Assembly (NCBI RefSeq): GCF_027359415.1
Contig: NZ_CP114780.1
Span: 372,001 to 436,000 of the forward strand
Length of the DNA: 64,000 nt
Source of the DNA: Prochlorococcus marinus str. MIT 0918
GTDB taxonomy: Bacteria > Cyanobacteriota > Cyanobacteriia > PCC-6307 > Cyanobiaceae
Reading direction: 5' to 3'
Below are positions 19,781-28,929 of the stretch, in pieces (the first letter of the stretch is position 1; every line of letters begins with the position of its first letter). The notes under the pieces were generated by a model. It had not been told where the DNA came from, did no database searches, and saw only the letters and a list, made by a program, of their open reading frames with translations. Position numbers and translations under genes: made by a program.

Positions 19781-21694
19781 ATGAATCCAAAATTTAGATC
19801 AATAGCCTTATGGATAATTCCAATGGTTATAATAGTTCTTTTGACATGGCAAATCTTCAGTAATAGCAATAATAATTCAATAAATACCACCAATACCTCA
19901 GTAGCTGCAAGGAATACAGCTGTTTCTAAAATGAGTTATGGAAGATTTATTGATTATATAGACTCTGGGAAAGTAACATCCGTTGATATTTTTGAAGGTG
20001 GTAAAACAGCTGTAGTGGAAGCTGTTGAACCACAATTTGATAATAGAGTACAAAGAATAAGGGTAGATCTTCCAGGTTTAACCCCAGAATTGATCTCAAG
20101 GCTAAAGGAACAGTCAATTAGCTTTGATATTCATCCTCCCAAAGACCCTCCAAGTATTGGGTTTATTGGCAATCTTATATTTCCAGCTTTTTTAATCATT
20201 GGTCTTATTTTATTAGCAAGAAGATCTAGTTCAATGCCAGGTGGTCCTGGTCAGGCTATGCAATTTGGTAAAACTAAAGCCAGATTTGCAATGGAAGCAG
20301 AAACAGGAGTTAATTTTGATGATGTAGCTGGTGTAGAAGAAGCCAAGCAAGATTTACAGGAAGTTGTCACTTTTTTAAAACAACCTGAAAGGTTTACATC
20401 AGTTGGAGCAAAAATTCCAAAAGGTGCTCTTTTAGTTGGGCCTCCGGGAACAGGAAAAACATTATTAGCAAAAGCAATTGCTGGAGAAGCTGGGGTTCCA
20501 TTCTTCTCATTATCTGGTTCTGAATTCGTTGAGATGTTTGTTGGAGTAGGGGCGAGTAGAGTCAGAGATCTATTCAAAAGAGCTAAAGAGAATAGTCCTT
20601 GCTTAATCTTTATAGATGAAATTGATGCTGTTGGTAGACAAAGAGGCGCAGGTATAGGAGGAGGAAATGATGAAAGAGAACAAACATTAAATCAACTTTT
20701 GACAGAAATGGATGGATTTGAAGGTAATAGTGGAATTATCATTATTGCAGCAACAAATAGGCCAGATGTTCTTGATTCTGCTTTATTGAGACCTGGAAGA
20801 TTTGATAGGCAAGTTACAGTTGATGCTCCAGATATAAAAGGAAGATTATCGATCTTAAATGTTCATTCTAAAAATAAGAAATTAGATGAATTACTTTCAT
20901 TAGAAAGTATTGCAAGAAGAACTCCGGGTTTTACTGGTGCAGATCTTGCAAATTTATTAAATGAGGCTGCTATTCTTACAGCAAGAAGAAGAAAAGAATC
21001 AATTGGAATTAAAGAAATAGATGATGCTGTAGATAGAATTATTGCAGGCATGGAAGGACAACCTCTTACTGATGGGAGAAGTAAAAGACTAATTGCATAT
21101 CATGAAATTGGTCATGCAATAGTTGGATCACTTTTAAAAGATCATGATCCTGTTCAAAAAGTCACACTAATACCAAGAGGCCAAGCTAAAGGTCTTACTT
21201 GGTTCTCTCCAGATGAAGATCAAATGTTAGTAAGTAGATCCCAACTAACTGCAAGAATAATGGGTGCACTTGGTGGTAGAGCAGCAGAGGATGTAATTTT
21301 TGGTACTGGAGAAGTAACAACTGGAGCAGGAGGAGATATCCAACAAGTAGCCTCAATGGCTAGGCAAATGGTTACAAGATTTGGGATGAGCCGACTAGGT
21401 CCAATTTCTCTAGAGAATGACTCACAAGAAGTTTTTATTGGCAGAGACCTTATGACAAGAACTGAGATGTCAGATTCCATAGCTCAACAAATCGATGAGC
21501 AAGTTAGAAAGATTGTAAAAACCTGTTATATTGCTACTATTGAAATAATCTCAAAGAATAGAGAAGTTATTGATAAATTAGTAGATTTACTTATTGAGAA
21601 AGAAACTATTGATGGAGAGGAACTAATAAACGTTTTGTCCAAATATACAGATGTGCCTAAGAAAGAAAGAACAGAAAATATATTAGCTAATTAA
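19781..21694 (+). CDS. ftsH: ATP-dependent zinc metalloprotease FtsH
   Basis: A 637-residue membrane AAA+ protease. Two membrane helices flank a lumenal/periplasmic domain (about 8-27 and 127-147). The AAA domain has GPPGTGKT (Walker A), FIDEIDAVG (Walker B) and the second region of homology with RPGRFDRQV. The zinc protease site is HEIGH near residue 446. Thylakoid FtsH hexamers degrade damaged D1 during PSII repair. It is convergent with clpP, with 11 bases between stops. Confidence 0.97.
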   Translation: MNPKFRSIALWIIPMVIIVLLTWQIFSNSNNNSINTTNTSVAARNTAVSKMSYGRFIDYIDSGKVTSVDIFEGGKTAVVEAVEPQFDNRVQRIRVDLPGLTPELISRLKEQSISFDIHPPKDPPSIGFIGNLIFPAFLIIGLILLARRSSSMPGGPGQAMQFGKTKARFAMEAETGVNFDDVAGVEEAKQDLQEVVTFLKQPERFTSVGAKIPKGALLVGPPGTGKTLLAKAIAGEAGVPFFSLSGSEFVEMFVGVGASRVRDLFKRAKENSPCLIFIDEIDAVGRQRGAGIGGGNDEREQTLNQLLTEMDGFEGNSGIIIIAATNRPDVLDSALLRPGRFDRQVTVDAPDIKGRLSILNVHSKNKKLDELLSLESIARRTPGFTGADLANLLNEAAILTARRRKESIGIKEIDDAVDRIIAGMEGQPLTDGRSKRLIAYHEIGHAIVGSLLKDHDPVQKVTLIPRGQAKGLTWFSPDEDQMLVSRSQLTARIMGALGGRAAEDVIFGTGEVTTGAGGDIQQVASMARQMVTRFGMSRLGPISLENDSQEVFIGRDLMTRTEMSDSIAQQIDEQVRKIVKTCYIATIEIISKNREVIDKLVDLLIEKETIDGEELINVLSKYTDVPKKERTENILAN

Positions 21695-21705
21695 CAATGA
21701 TATAT

Positions 21706-22317
21706 TTATATTATTTCAACTGGTTTCTTATTGAATACTTTATCGATTAAACCATATTTAATCGCTTCTGAAGGAGACATATAAAAATCTCTATCTGTAT
21801 CTTCAGCTATCTTAGAAAGAGGTTGGCCTGTCCTATCTGATAATTCATTATTAATTCTATTTTTGAGAAATAGTATTTCATCTGCCTGTATACGTATATC
21901 TGTTGCTTGACCTCTAGCTCCTCCAAGAGGTTGATGAATCATTATCCTCGAATGTAAAAGACTGCTTCTCTTACCTTTTGCCCCAGCTGAAAGCAAAAAT
22001 GCTCCCATGCTAGCTGCTAAACCAACACAAACTGTATGCACATCAGGTTTTACATGCTGCATAGTATCGAAAATACCAAATCCATCATAAACAGAGCCTC
22101 CAGGGGAATTTATATATAAAAAGATATCTTTATCAGGATCTTCAGCCTCTAAAAAAAGTAGTTGAGCAACAATTCTATTGGCAGACTCATTAGTTACAGG
22201 TTCGCCAAGGAAAATTATTCTCTCTCTCAATAATCTGGAATATATATCAAAGGCTCTTTCACCACCTCCTGTCTCCTCAACTACAATAGGAATCATTTTT
22301 AAAAGATCGGTTTCCAC
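21706..22317 (-). CDS. clpP: ATP-dependent Clp protease proteolytic subunit
   Basis: A 203-residue serine peptidase. The catalytic serine is in [11 protein letters not shown], the histidine in IMIHQPLGG and the aspartate in [10 protein letters not shown], so it is an active ClpP rather than the inactive ClpR. Two starts are possible: GTG at 22317 ([12 protein letters not shown]) and ATG at 22296 ([17 protein letters not shown]), the latter matching the usual cyanobacterial N-terminus. Works with ClpX or ClpC. Which of the paralogues it is cannot be settled. Confidence 0.95.
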   Translation of the reverse strand: METDLLKMIPIVVEETGGGERAFDIYSRLLRERIIFLGEPVTNESANRIVAQLLFLEAEDPDKDIFLYINSPGGSVYDGFGIFDTMQHVKPDVHTVCVGLAASMGAFLLSAGAKGKRSSLLHSRIMIHQPLGGARGQATDIRIQADEILFLKNRINNELSDRTGQPLSKIAEDTDRDFYMSPSEAIKYGLIDKVFNKKPVEII

Positions 22318-22375
22318 GATATTAACTGCTAGATTGCAATTGCTAAGGTCTTTTTAGAATCAAACAAAAAAGAAG

Positions 22376-23020
22376 TTGGTAGAACGTAAAACCATTTCCG
22401 AAAGCAAATCTAGATTTCATAAGGATTTTCCTTATGTAATTCCATCTATTTATAGAAAAGTAGTAGATGAATATTTGGTTGAAATTAATCTAATTAGTAA
22501 TCAAAAAGAGTTTAAACAAGATGGAATTTTCTCCTATGGGCTTTTATCATCATTTAAAAAATTTACTATTGGATATGAACCCACAAATCATATTGACAAA
22601 GTCCTTGAAGCATTGTGCAATTCATGTGATATAAGTTACGTCAATACTATTGAGCTATCATCAAAGATTAATTCTATTAAATCAAAGTTAAATTTAGAAG
22701 AAATAACAGAACTATTAAAGAATAACTCAAAAGAAGGTAATCAAGCAAATGATTTAGACAAGTTAATAATGAAAGATTCTTACTATTCTAGGTTGCACTC
22801 AATAGGTATTTATGAATTTATACTTAATAATTATGGAAGTAATATGTCTACTAATCAAATAACAGAAAAATCTATAATGTTTGGAAAGTCTATAGGTTTT
22901 AAAGAAGAAAAGATAAAAAAAGACTTAACTCAATATCAAAATAATATAAAAAGGATTGAAGAAGCAATAGAATTAATTAAGATAACATCCAAAGAACAGA
23001 AAGAAAAGAAAATGAGATAG
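22376..23020 (+). CDS. thf1: Photosystem II biogenesis protein Psb29/Thf1
   Basis: A 214-residue protein of the Thf1/Psb29 family, involved in thylakoid formation, PSII assembly and FtsH stability. The conserved N-terminus (TISESKSRFHKDFPYVIPSI, with YRKVVDEYLVEINL after it) is intact; the C-terminal third is coiled-coil-like and lysine/glutamate-rich. The only in-frame start after the upstream stop is TTG at 22376. It is 59 bases from the divergent clpP start. Close to ftsH, with which Thf1 physically works in Synechocystis (known for the family). Confidence 0.88.
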   Translation: MVERKTISESKSRFHKDFPYVIPSIYRKVVDEYLVEINLISNQKEFKQDGIFSYGLLSSFKKFTIGYEPTNHIDKVLEALCNSCDISYVNTIELSSKINSIKSKLNLEEITELLKNNSKEGNQANDLDKLIMKDSYYSRLHSIGIYEFILNNYGSNMSTNQITEKSIMFGKSIGFKEEKIKKDLTQYQNNIKRIEEAIELIKITSKEQKEKKMR

Positions 23021-23032
23021 TTAGTTAAAAGA

Positions 23033-23194
23033 TTATTCTACATTTTTTCTTCTTTTATCTTTAAAGTCTATATATGAAATATAAGCGACACATATAGTTA
23101 AAACTAATAATAAAAAAAGTATAAAGACTGTTATATAAGAAGATGCTGATAAATGAATGAAGGATTGCCAGTAATTAGATATCGATTGAGCCAT
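23033..23194 (-). CDS. Small single-helix membrane protein overlapping petN
   Basis: A 53-residue protein starting [15 protein letters not shown], with one long hydrophobic helix (about 19-41) and a basic C-terminal tail (DKRRKNVE). Its start lies inside petN in another frame, overlapping by 20 bases, and a GGGGGAG sequence within petN is placed 8-9 bases upstream of the ATG at 23194. That spacing and the overlap suggest translation coupled with petN. I do not recognise the family. A GTG/ATG slightly upstream (23200, MVMAQ) is an alternative start. Confidence 0.65.
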   Translation of the reverse strand: MAQSISNYWQSFIHLSASSYITVFILFLLLVLTICVAYISYIDFKDKRRKNVE

Positions 23195-23276
23195 CACCAT
23201 TTCTCCCCCATACAACCATTGCTATAGAAAAAGTAAATATGGCGGCTAAAGAAGCCCATGCAAAAGTAAAAAGCAT
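23175..23276 (-). CDS. petN: Cytochrome b6f complex subunit VIII, PetN
   Basis: A 33-residue single-helix subunit needed for cytochrome b6f stability. The reading frame from ATG at 23276 gives [19 protein letters not shown], then [14 protein letters not shown] and a stop, which matches cyanobacterial PetN along its full length. It is below usual gene-calling length limits. The 3' end overlaps the following 53-residue membrane protein gene by 20 bases in a different frame. Confidence 0.94.
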   Translation of the reverse strand: MLFTFAWASLAAIFTFSIAMVVWGRNGDGSIDI

Positions 23277-23379
23277 TATATTTAAGAATATTCATCAATT
23301 ATACAATATTAAAGCTAGTACAGTATAAAATTTAGATGGAATACACTATAATCTAAAAAAGAGAAGCTATGTACATAGC

Positions 23380-23655
23380 ATGGCAAGAATAGTAAAAACT
23401 CATAGTACTTATTTAGAAGGTCTACTTAAGGTTTTGGAAAAGATTAGTCAAGAGGGTAGTATAAAAACAATTATTCCTGGTGAGATAAAAAGAATAGAAG
23501 GACATAAAGAGAAATTAGAGCTAAAAGTTTTTCGAAAGACTATTAGTGGTTATATGGTTAAAGCCAGAAAAGGGAGGAGCTTACAGGAAGTATATATTAT
23601 TACAAATATTAAAAAGAAAGATGTAGAAAGAATTATAAGTCAAGCTATTAATTGA
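23380..23655 (+). CDS. DUF2103 family protein
   Basis: A 91-residue basic protein beginning MARIVKTHSTYLEGLLKVLEK, containing TIIPGEIKRIEGHKEKLELKV and ending in a domain with ARKGRSLQEVYIIT. These blocks match the cyanobacterial DUF2103 family, described as predicted metal-binding; biochemical function is unknown. Its last codons overlap by 8 bases the 3' end of a small minus-strand gene. Confidence 0.8.
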   Translation: MARIVKTHSTYLEGLLKVLEKISQEGSIKTIIPGEIKRIEGHKEKLELKVFRKTISGYMVKARKGRSLQEVYIITNIKKKDVERIISQAIN

Positions 23656-23770
23656 AAGATGTGTTATCAGAACTATCCTCAATAATATCTTGTAAGTTGT
23701 TGATCATATCTAAAAATAACTCCTCCTTTATAAGATTCATTGCATCGTCTATATCCGTAGTAGTAGCCAT
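23648..23770 (-). CDS. Small acidic protein, 40 residues
   Basis: The minus strand from ATG 23770 encodes MATTTDIDDAMNLIKEELFL and continues with a single amphipathic acidic helix to DNTSFN. The frame is clean and ends convergently within the end of the DUF2103 gene. No known domain. The leader MATTTDIDDAM resembles starts of small conserved picocyanobacterial proteins, but this is only an impression; it may be an ordinary small hypothetical gene. Confidence 0.5.
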   Translation of the reverse strand: MATTTDIDDAMNLIKEELFLDMINNLQDIIEDSSDNTSFN

Positions 23771-23860
23771 AGTTTTTTTTTATAATATAATGATCAAAAC
23801 TAAATAATGCTATTATCTTATTAATAAGTAATTAAGACAAGACTTGAGTATTAATCAATC

Positions 23861-24103
23861 ATGAAAAAACATAAAATAAAATCTGAGATTAAGTGTCTAC
23901 TGATTATAGTAATTTTGGTTTTTATAGATGGGAAGGGAATGGCTATAAATACCAGAGAGGCAACAAAAATATGTCAGAGGTCAAGTAACTATACAAAATG
24001 CGTAAAAAAATTATTAAAAAAGGACGAGCCAAGTAAGGTTATCAATAGACCAAATAGAAGAAATTATCCTGTTAGACTTAAGGTTGTACCCTATTATAAA
24101 TGA
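23861..24103 (+). CDS. Small secreted basic protein, 80 residues
   Basis: Unrecognised protein with a basic N-terminus (MKKHKIKSEIK), one hydrophobic segment (about 12-24, CLLIIVILVFIDG) acting as a signal peptide or anchor, and a strongly basic mature part with two cysteines (ICQRSSNYTKCVKK). Positively charged and ending in PYYK. It lies in a field of small unknown genes; no operon partner on the same strand. Confidence 0.6.
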   Translation: MKKHKIKSEIKCLLIIVILVFIDGKGMAINTREATKICQRSSNYTKCVKKLLKKDEPSKVINRPNRRNYPVRLKVVPYYK

Positions 24104-24140
24104 TATTTGGATATTAATATAATACATTATATAGACGCTA

Positions 24141-24533
24141 TTAAGAACATATATCATCAAAGAGATACTTCTCAAAATTAAGCTGAGGTGATAACCATTC
24201 CTTCCATATAAAATTTTCATCTGTAACATTTATTTTATTCTTTCTGCAATTAATTGCTATAAATATTATAGATTTATTTAAATTGTAGCCAGGCAATATG
24301 AAAACATTATTTTTTTTAAAGATCTTAGATGAATAGATGGTTAAGGGGCCATATTCTATTATAGGTAAAGATGATGATTGAGGGTTGAAATTAAGAAGGA
24401 CATCCGAAGAGTATAATTTATTAATGGTAGAAATATTTTCTAAGTCAGTAAGATTCTGGGAATATAAATTAGATGGATATATATATAAAATATTTAATAA
24501 TAAAAATATACTAATTTTAAAATTATATTTCAT
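24141..24533 (-). CDS. Secreted protein of unknown function, 130 residues
   Basis: A hydrophobic N-terminal stretch (about 6-20) followed by NLYSQNLT looks like a cleavable signal peptide. The rest is serine-, asparagine- and isoleucine-rich with two cysteines (INCRKNK; DDICS). No recognised domain. Its start overlaps the upstream minus-strand gene by 11 bases, so the two are probably coexpressed. Confidence 0.6.
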   Translation of the reverse strand: MKYNFKISIFLLLNILYIYPSNLYSQNLTDLENISTINKLYSSDVLLNFNPQSSSLPIIEYGPLTIYSSKIFKKNNVFILPGYNLNKSIIFIAINCRKNKINVTDENFIWKEWLSPQLNFEKYLFDDICS

Positions 24534-24792
24534 ATTCTGATTTAAAAGATTCTAGAGAATTTAAATATGTAGTAAATAAATCATCTGAATCAGTATCATA
24601 ACCTATTTCTTTATATTTAATATGTATTTGATCTAATAATTTCTTTACTGTAGAAAAAGCAATAGCATATTCTAATCTGATATCATCATCATCTATATCG
24701 TGTATTTTGGCAGTGATGAGTTCAATATCTTTAAGAGATTTTGTAATCAGTGATTCATAGGATTTAGATAGTTTTCTTCTACGTTTGGGCAT
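24523..24792 (-). CDS. Hypothetical cytoplasmic protein, 89 residues
   Basis: Begins with a very basic stretch (MPKRRRKLSKSYESL) followed by acidic, helical sequence with an aspartate run (DIDDDDIRLEY, about 33-43). Probably an all-helical cytoplasmic protein; the basic head could bind RNA or acidic partners (inference). Overlaps the downstream secreted protein gene by 11 bases. Family not recognised. Confidence 0.6.
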   Translation of the reverse strand: MPKRRRKLSKSYESLITKSLKDIELITAKIHDIDDDDIRLEYAIAFSTVKKLLDQIHIKYKEIGYDTDSDDLFTTYLNSLESFKSEYEI

Positions 24793-24964
24793 TGATTAAA
24801 TATTCAATAAAATAATAATAGCTATATTATACACAAAATAGAAATATTAATGTAATCTAATTATGTTAAAAAGTTTTAAAAACAGCATATAAACAGAAGA
24901 TAATGATAGTTTAAGATATATTAATGTTATCCCCAGTATAACTGTTTCGGAAATCATTTCTCCA

Positions 24965-25321
24965 ATGACTAATACAGAAGAGAACAATCAAAAAAAAGAT
25001 TCGTCTAAACTAAAGAAAAAGAAAACTGATCTACCTTGGTGGGTAGAAATTCTCTTTGTTCAAATAGGACTACCAGAAAAATTGCTTGTAAATTTTCTTA
25101 TTTATAAAGACTTAGTTAATAAGAATATAAAAAACAAATTTCCACATATTCAATTTACTTTATTTTTAATAATCACTGTAATATACATAAATCCAATTAT
25201 AAAAAACTACAGATATAAAAATATTTGTATAGAGGAAGCCTTGAGATCTACAAAATCTATAGATAACAAGCAAACTACTCATATAAACTCATTAAATATA
25301 TGCAATGGAGGTAAATTATAA
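24965..25321 (+). CDS. Hypothetical single-helix membrane protein, 118 residues
   Basis: A charged lysine-rich N-terminus (about 1-22), then a conserved-looking PWWVEILFVQIGLPEKLL segment, one membrane helix (about 62-78) and a hydrophilic C-terminus. The tryptophan-rich PWWVEILFVQ block resembles a motif shared by small membrane proteins in picocyanobacteria, but I cannot name a family. Confidence 0.6.
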   Translation: MTNTEENNQKKDSSKLKKKKTDLPWWVEILFVQIGLPEKLLVNFLIYKDLVNKNIKNKFPHIQFTLFLIITVIYINPIIKNYRYKNICIEEALRSTKSIDNKQTTHINSLNICNGGKL

Positions 25322-25334
25322 TTTAATAAAAGGT

Positions 25335-25502
25335 TTAATTCTTTTTAGATTCATTGATATCTAATTGATTATTATTAATTGAGTATGTAGGTTTTTTATT
25401 CGATTTCCTACCTTCTATTAAAGAAACAAATAAGTATAATATTCTCCCGAATAAAGGAACCCATAATTTCCTATACAAAATATCCAGCAAATTAAAAGCC
25501 AT
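25335..25502 (-). CDS. Small membrane-associated protein, 55 residues
   Basis: From the ATG at 25502 the protein reads MAFNLLDILYRKLWVPLFGR, then a hydrophobic stretch and a hydrophilic tail rich in asparagine and lysine. A TTG nine codons upstream gives a longer version. Probably an amphipathic or membrane-bound small protein; no known family. Confidence 0.5.
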   Translation of the reverse strand: MAFNLLDILYRKLWVPLFGRILYLFVSLIEGRKSNKKPTYSINNNQLDINESKKN

Positions 25503-25639
25503 AAGACTATATAGTGTTAGATAAATCAATTATAGAGAAACGATAAGTGATTTTCAGAAATGATTAAAAGTTACCATTCTCGCAATTCAAAACACATATT
25601 AATGAAAAGTTATAGAATATTACAAATTAGATAACCTAA

Positions 25640-25837
25640 ATGCCTACAGCAAAAGAAAAAAAAGAAGAAGTCAAGTCTCATTTTAAAAGACTTAGATCTG
25701 AACTTAGGACAATTCATTTGGCAGTAACTGACGAATTAAAAATGCCAGAAGCTGATAAAATCAAAGAACTGATGCAGCAAATGGAATTACTATTATCTAT
25801 AATTGATCCAAAATCAAAAAAGAACAAAAAAAAATAA
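25640..25837 (+). CDS. Small charged helical protein, 65 residues
   Basis: A lysine/glutamate-rich, all-helical protein beginning MPTAKEKKEEVKSHFKRLRS and ending in a basic tail (KSKKNKKK). No recognised domain. The next gene, a lipoprotein, starts one base after its stop, so the two are likely cotranscribed. Confidence 0.65.
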   Translation: MPTAKEKKEEVKSHFKRLRSELRTIHLAVTDELKMPEADKIKELMQQMELLLSIIDPKSKKNKKK

Positions 25838-25838
25838 T

Positions 25839-26210
25839 ATGAAGATACTAAAATTTTTTCCTATAACCATAGGAATATTATGTATATCATCTGGTTGTCA
25901 ATTAATAAATAGCAAGAATTCACTAGAGACTATAAAAATAGATGGATTAAAAATAGAAAAATCTAATATAGAAACAATTGAGATTTCGATAAGCTGTAAT
26001 AAAGATAATATACAAAAATACCTGCAAAAAGGTTGGTCTATACAATCATCAGAATCATCTGAGGTTCCATGTAGTTGGAAAACTGCTAAATCATCTAAAG
26101 ACTGTAATCTTAAAAAAGATAAAGGGTGTAAAATTACAGTTCCAGATATGATGGGAGAAAAAATAGATTATATTCTGGAGAAAAAAATTAATAGTAGGAA
26201 TAGTAAATAA
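25839..26210 (+). CDS. Putative lipoprotein, 123 residues
   Basis: Start at ATG 25839, one base after the upstream stop. The signal peptide ends in a lipobox (CISSGC, about residues 16-21), predicting a lipidated N-terminal cysteine. The mature part contains several more cysteines (SCNKDN, VPCSWK, DCNLKK, GCKIT), probably disulfide-bonded. No family recognised; probably anchored in the outer or inner membrane. Confidence 0.65.
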   Translation: MKILKFFPITIGILCISSGCQLINSKNSLETIKIDGLKIEKSNIETIEISISCNKDNIQKYLQKGWSIQSSESSEVPCSWKTAKSSKDCNLKKDKGCKITVPDMMGEKIDYILEKKINSRNSK

Positions 26211-26228
26211 ATTTGTATTATCAAGTAA

Positions 26229-26387
26229 TTATTTGTCTAAAGCTATCTGATGAGTTTCTTCCATCAATGGTTGTAGAGCAAATTCTAAATCTTCACTTGA
26301 TGAAAAACCTAATTTATCAAATGATTCATTTCCAAGAGAATGAATGAAAGAATCATTGTTAGAGAACATCTGAATAATATTTTTCAC
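26229..26387 (-). CDS. Small acidic protein, about 52 residues
   Basis: A minus-strand frame from GTG 26387 (or ATG 26369) to TAA at 26229, with MFSNNDSFIHSLGNESF and SEDLEFALQPLMEETHQI. Acidic, no membrane helix. It is isolated between plus-strand genes; composition looks coding rather than random, but no family is recognised. Confidence 0.45.
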   Translation of the reverse strand: MKNIIQMFSNNDSFIHSLGNESFDKLGFSSSEDLEFALQPLMEETHQIALDK

Positions 26388-26627
26388 AATTAATCAAATG
26401 CTAATGAATAATAATAAGATTTTTAATTAAAAAACCTTATTCTTATTATAAGATTTATCTACTAACTAGCATTAATTAATGCGGAAATAAATAAAAACTT
26501 CCATTTTATGGATATAAATTGTATAATATGCTACAAAGAGTCGATAAAATTTAATAAAAAATTAATATTTGTGTAGTAATTGGTCTTTCAAGCATAATGT
26601 CTAGTATTTTAAAAAAAAAATAAATAA

Positions 26628-26717
26628 ATGAACATTTCACTATTAGCAGCTATGGCAGCCATAGGTGCAATCTTTATGAGTACTACCTTTCTAGTAGTTA
26701 TAGTGTCAGGCATATAA
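26628..26717 (+). CDS. Membrane microprotein, 29 residues
   Basis: Reads MNISLLAAMAAIGAIFMSTT, then FLVVIVSGI and stop. A single hydrophobic helix spans almost the whole peptide, the style of photosystem or cytochrome b6f small subunits. It does not match PetG, PetL, PetM, PsaI, PsaM, PsbX or Psb30 as I remember them. It may be a new thylakoid micro-subunit or an unrelated small membrane protein. Confidence 0.5.
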   Translation: MNISLLAAMAAIGAIFMSTTFLVVIVSGI

Positions 26718-26822
26718 CAGTTAAAATTAGAGTACTACAACACTTAATATAAATTAAGAGTATTTAAAGATAAAACTAATTATTATAACTATAATAATAT
26801 TAAATTAAAAAATATTTATTTA

Positions 26823-27017
26823 ATGGTTGATATTATTGCAAATATGACATGGAAGAACCCAATATTTATGTTAGTTTTTTTTGGTTGTTTATGGTTTCTA
26901 CCTGGTCTACTACTTACTATAAGAAATAACAATATTAAAGAGAAGAGATATAAAGAAGATCAGGAAAATAGAATTTCTCGGCTTTACCCATCTGAAAAAC
27001 AATCTGAAAATAAATAG
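26823..27017 (+). CDS. Small single-helix membrane protein, 64 residues
   Basis: An N-terminal membrane helix (about residues 13-33) is followed by a charged Lys/Glu/Arg tail. No family recognised. It lies downstream of the 29-residue membrane microprotein gene, about 105 bases apart, with an AT-only stretch between them. Confidence 0.6.
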   Translation: MVDIIANMTWKNPIFMLVFFGCLWFLPGLLLTIRNNNIKEKRYKEDQENRISRLYPSEKQSENK

Positions 27018-27047
27018 TTTTATATTTAAAGATAATATAATTTGTAT

Positions 27048-27362
27048 TTAAACAATTTTTTCAGATAATGATTTCAACTTTGTGCGAAAATCACCTTTGG
27101 ACATACCACCCTTTATTTCTCCTATTATATTAAAATCTGAATCTGCATTTGATACAAGTAAGTAAGTTGGCCATCCCATACCTTCCTTATTAGGATATTT
27201 AGATATTAAGATTTTTCTGTATTTTCTATATTGAACTACATCTTGCATTACTACATCTATAAAATTCAAGCCTAGTTCTTTTACAACTTTAGAATCGTAA
27301 TGAGACATCCTATGACATGTACCACAGTCATCTGAACTAAATTTAATAATAGATAATTCCAT
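27048..27362 (-). CDS. Thioredoxin-fold protein with CGTC motif
   Basis: A 104-residue thioredoxin-like protein. The redox pair is C13-G-T-C16 near the N-terminus, and GWPTYL at about 73-78 provides the cis-proline. There is no signal peptide, so it is cytoplasmic. CGTC differs from the classic CGPC and suggests a different redox potential. Partner unknown; it is transcribed alone on the minus strand. Confidence 0.8.
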   Translation of the reverse strand: MELSIIKFSSDDCGTCHRMSHYDSKVVKELGLNFIDVVMQDVVQYRKYRKILISKYPNKEGMGWPTYLLVSNADSDFNIIGEIKGGMSKGDFRTKLKSLSEKIV

Positions 27363-27428
27363 GAGTGTAAGCTAAATAACTAAATAATATATATTATAAA
27401 GCATTCGTCTATAAAGCCAAACTTTGGA

Positions 27429-27818
27429 TTATTTTAAAACATTGTAAAATTTTTGTATAAGTCCAATGTTAGCAGAGATTATCAAAAAGTAAAATAAAAC
27501 CGTAGGGTATAATAGTTCTATAGGAAATGATTCAAACAAGAATTTAATAATGATTGAAAGACCTGAAAAAGAACTAAATAAAAATATAGAGTTAATAAGT
27601 AAAATAAATAATACTCTAATAATCTTATTAGCAGAGATACCTGAAAATTGACTTTTTAAATAACTATCATCGAATAATGTAAATATTAGAATTATTATTG
27701 TTGCTAATCCTGAGGGTATCCATAGTAATGAATTATTAATATATGATGTTAAAATAAATAATATAGAAAGTAGAATACTTATGATAGAAATAGTTATAGA
27801 AAATCTAATTTCTTTCAT
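27429..27818 (-). CDS. Four-helix membrane protein, 129 residues
   Basis: Hydropathy by eye suggests four membrane helices (about 8-24, 32-48, 67-85, 103-121). Polar residues are few. No transporter or enzyme motif is recognised. It lies 67 bases downstream of another small membrane protein on the same strand, so the two may form an operon. Confidence 0.6.
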   Translation of the reverse strand: MKEIRFSITISIISILLSILFILTSYINNSLLWIPSGLATIIILIFTLFDDSYLKSQFSGISANKIIRVLFILLINSIFLFSSFSGLSIIIKFLFESFPIELLYPTVLFYFLIISANIGLIQKFYNVLK

Positions 27819-27885
27819 ATAGAACTAAAAAATATAATTAGTAGAGTATATTTTTTTATTTATATATACAGAATTGAATAAATTA

Positions 27886-28236
27886 TTAAGGGGTGTGATC
27901 ATTTGATCTAATATTTGAGGATCTTTTATTCATATACAATTTTAAGAATCTCCATAGAGCACCTATAATTAGCAATAAACTAATAAGTATCAATGATATA
28001 ACTATAAAGGCGCCTCCAATTAAAGTGAATGATTCTAAAAGGCTAATTAAAGAAGATGTTAATTGTAGCCATGTATCCTTAGATAGTCGATTTTGAATAA
28101 AATCGGAAGGTAATGAATTTAAGAAAATAATCATATTAATACCAATAGCAAGCATTGTAGAAGCTTCAATTAATTGCCTATACTTACTTTTGGCTGTTTT
28201 ACCTCTAAATATAAATGCCTTTGAATTTTTCTTCAT
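27886..28236 (-). CDS. Two-helix membrane protein, 116 residues
   Basis: From ATG 28236 (a TTG at 28254 would extend it six residues) the protein begins MKKNSKAFIFRGKTAKSKYR, a basic cytoplasmic head, then two hydrophobic helices (about 27-42 and 72-97) and a basic tail. Family not recognised. It lies upstream of the four-helix protein on the same strand. Confidence 0.55.
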   Translation of the reverse strand: MKKNSKAFIFRGKTAKSKYRQLIEASTMLAIGINMIIFLNSLPSDFIQNRLSKDTWLQLTSSLISLLESFTLIGGAFIVISLILISLLLIIGALWRFLKLYMNKRSSNIRSNDHTP

Positions 28237-28323
28237 ATATCTATTATTTGACAAACTTCATTATTAAAGCTGTTTTCATTTTGACTTGAAAGGCTAGAAT
28301 GTCAAGATATGTAAAAAATTATA

Positions 28324-28923
28324 CTAATCAATAAACAATGATTCTTTATTGGTATCGTATATAATTGGTTCTGATAAATCGATTTTTGATAGGTTAATAA
28401 ATGAAATGGATGAAATTAAGACTAAAAAGGTACCTAATAAGATAGAAGCTAAACTCGATTCATTCTTATTTGATATTAATAAATTATTAGTTTTTTTCAA
28501 TTTAAAATTGTTTGTTTTCCAATTGATTAATAATCTACTATCATCATATATTTTATCTAGGCAAAGTGTTAAATCAATAAAATCAGCATCATCTAACTTA
28601 AGTGAAAGAGGCTTTACATCTTTTTTACTACTAACTAATTTAAGATTATGATAATCTTTAGAATATGTTATAGAAACATATTCTGTAGAAACAGAAGTTA
28701 AAATATCCCTATCATAAATAAACTTATTAGAATAAGATTTGATAACATACAATAAATCTATAAGATGTTCTTTTTTTCCTTCCAATGTTGCTAACCCTAT
28801 CAGATTTAATTTCCAGGAAAGAATGATCGATATAGAGTTAGAATCCTGACTTATTGAGAAATCAGGTAATCCATCTATATCTATATTTGCTATGCCTTTA
28901 GAATAATTAAATGAGTTTTTCAT
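28324..28923 (-). CDS. DUF4335 family protein
   Basis: A 199-residue protein of the cyanobacterial DUF4335 family, with a soluble beta-rich domain and one C-terminal membrane helix (about 160-180) followed by a short tail. Function unknown. In cyanobacteria it is regularly paired with DUF3038, which ends six bases upstream, so the pair probably acts together at a membrane. Confidence 0.72.
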   Translation of the reverse strand: MKNSFNYSKGIANIDIDGLPDFSISQDSNSISIILSWKLNLIGLATLEGKKEHLIDLLYVIKSYSNKFIYDRDILTSVSTEYVSITYSKDYHNLKLVSSKKDVKPLSLKLDDADFIDLTLCLDKIYDDSRLLINWKTNNFKLKKTNNLLISNKNESSLASILLGTFLVLISSISFINLSKIDLSEPIIYDTNKESLFID

Positions 28924-28929
28924 ATCAAA

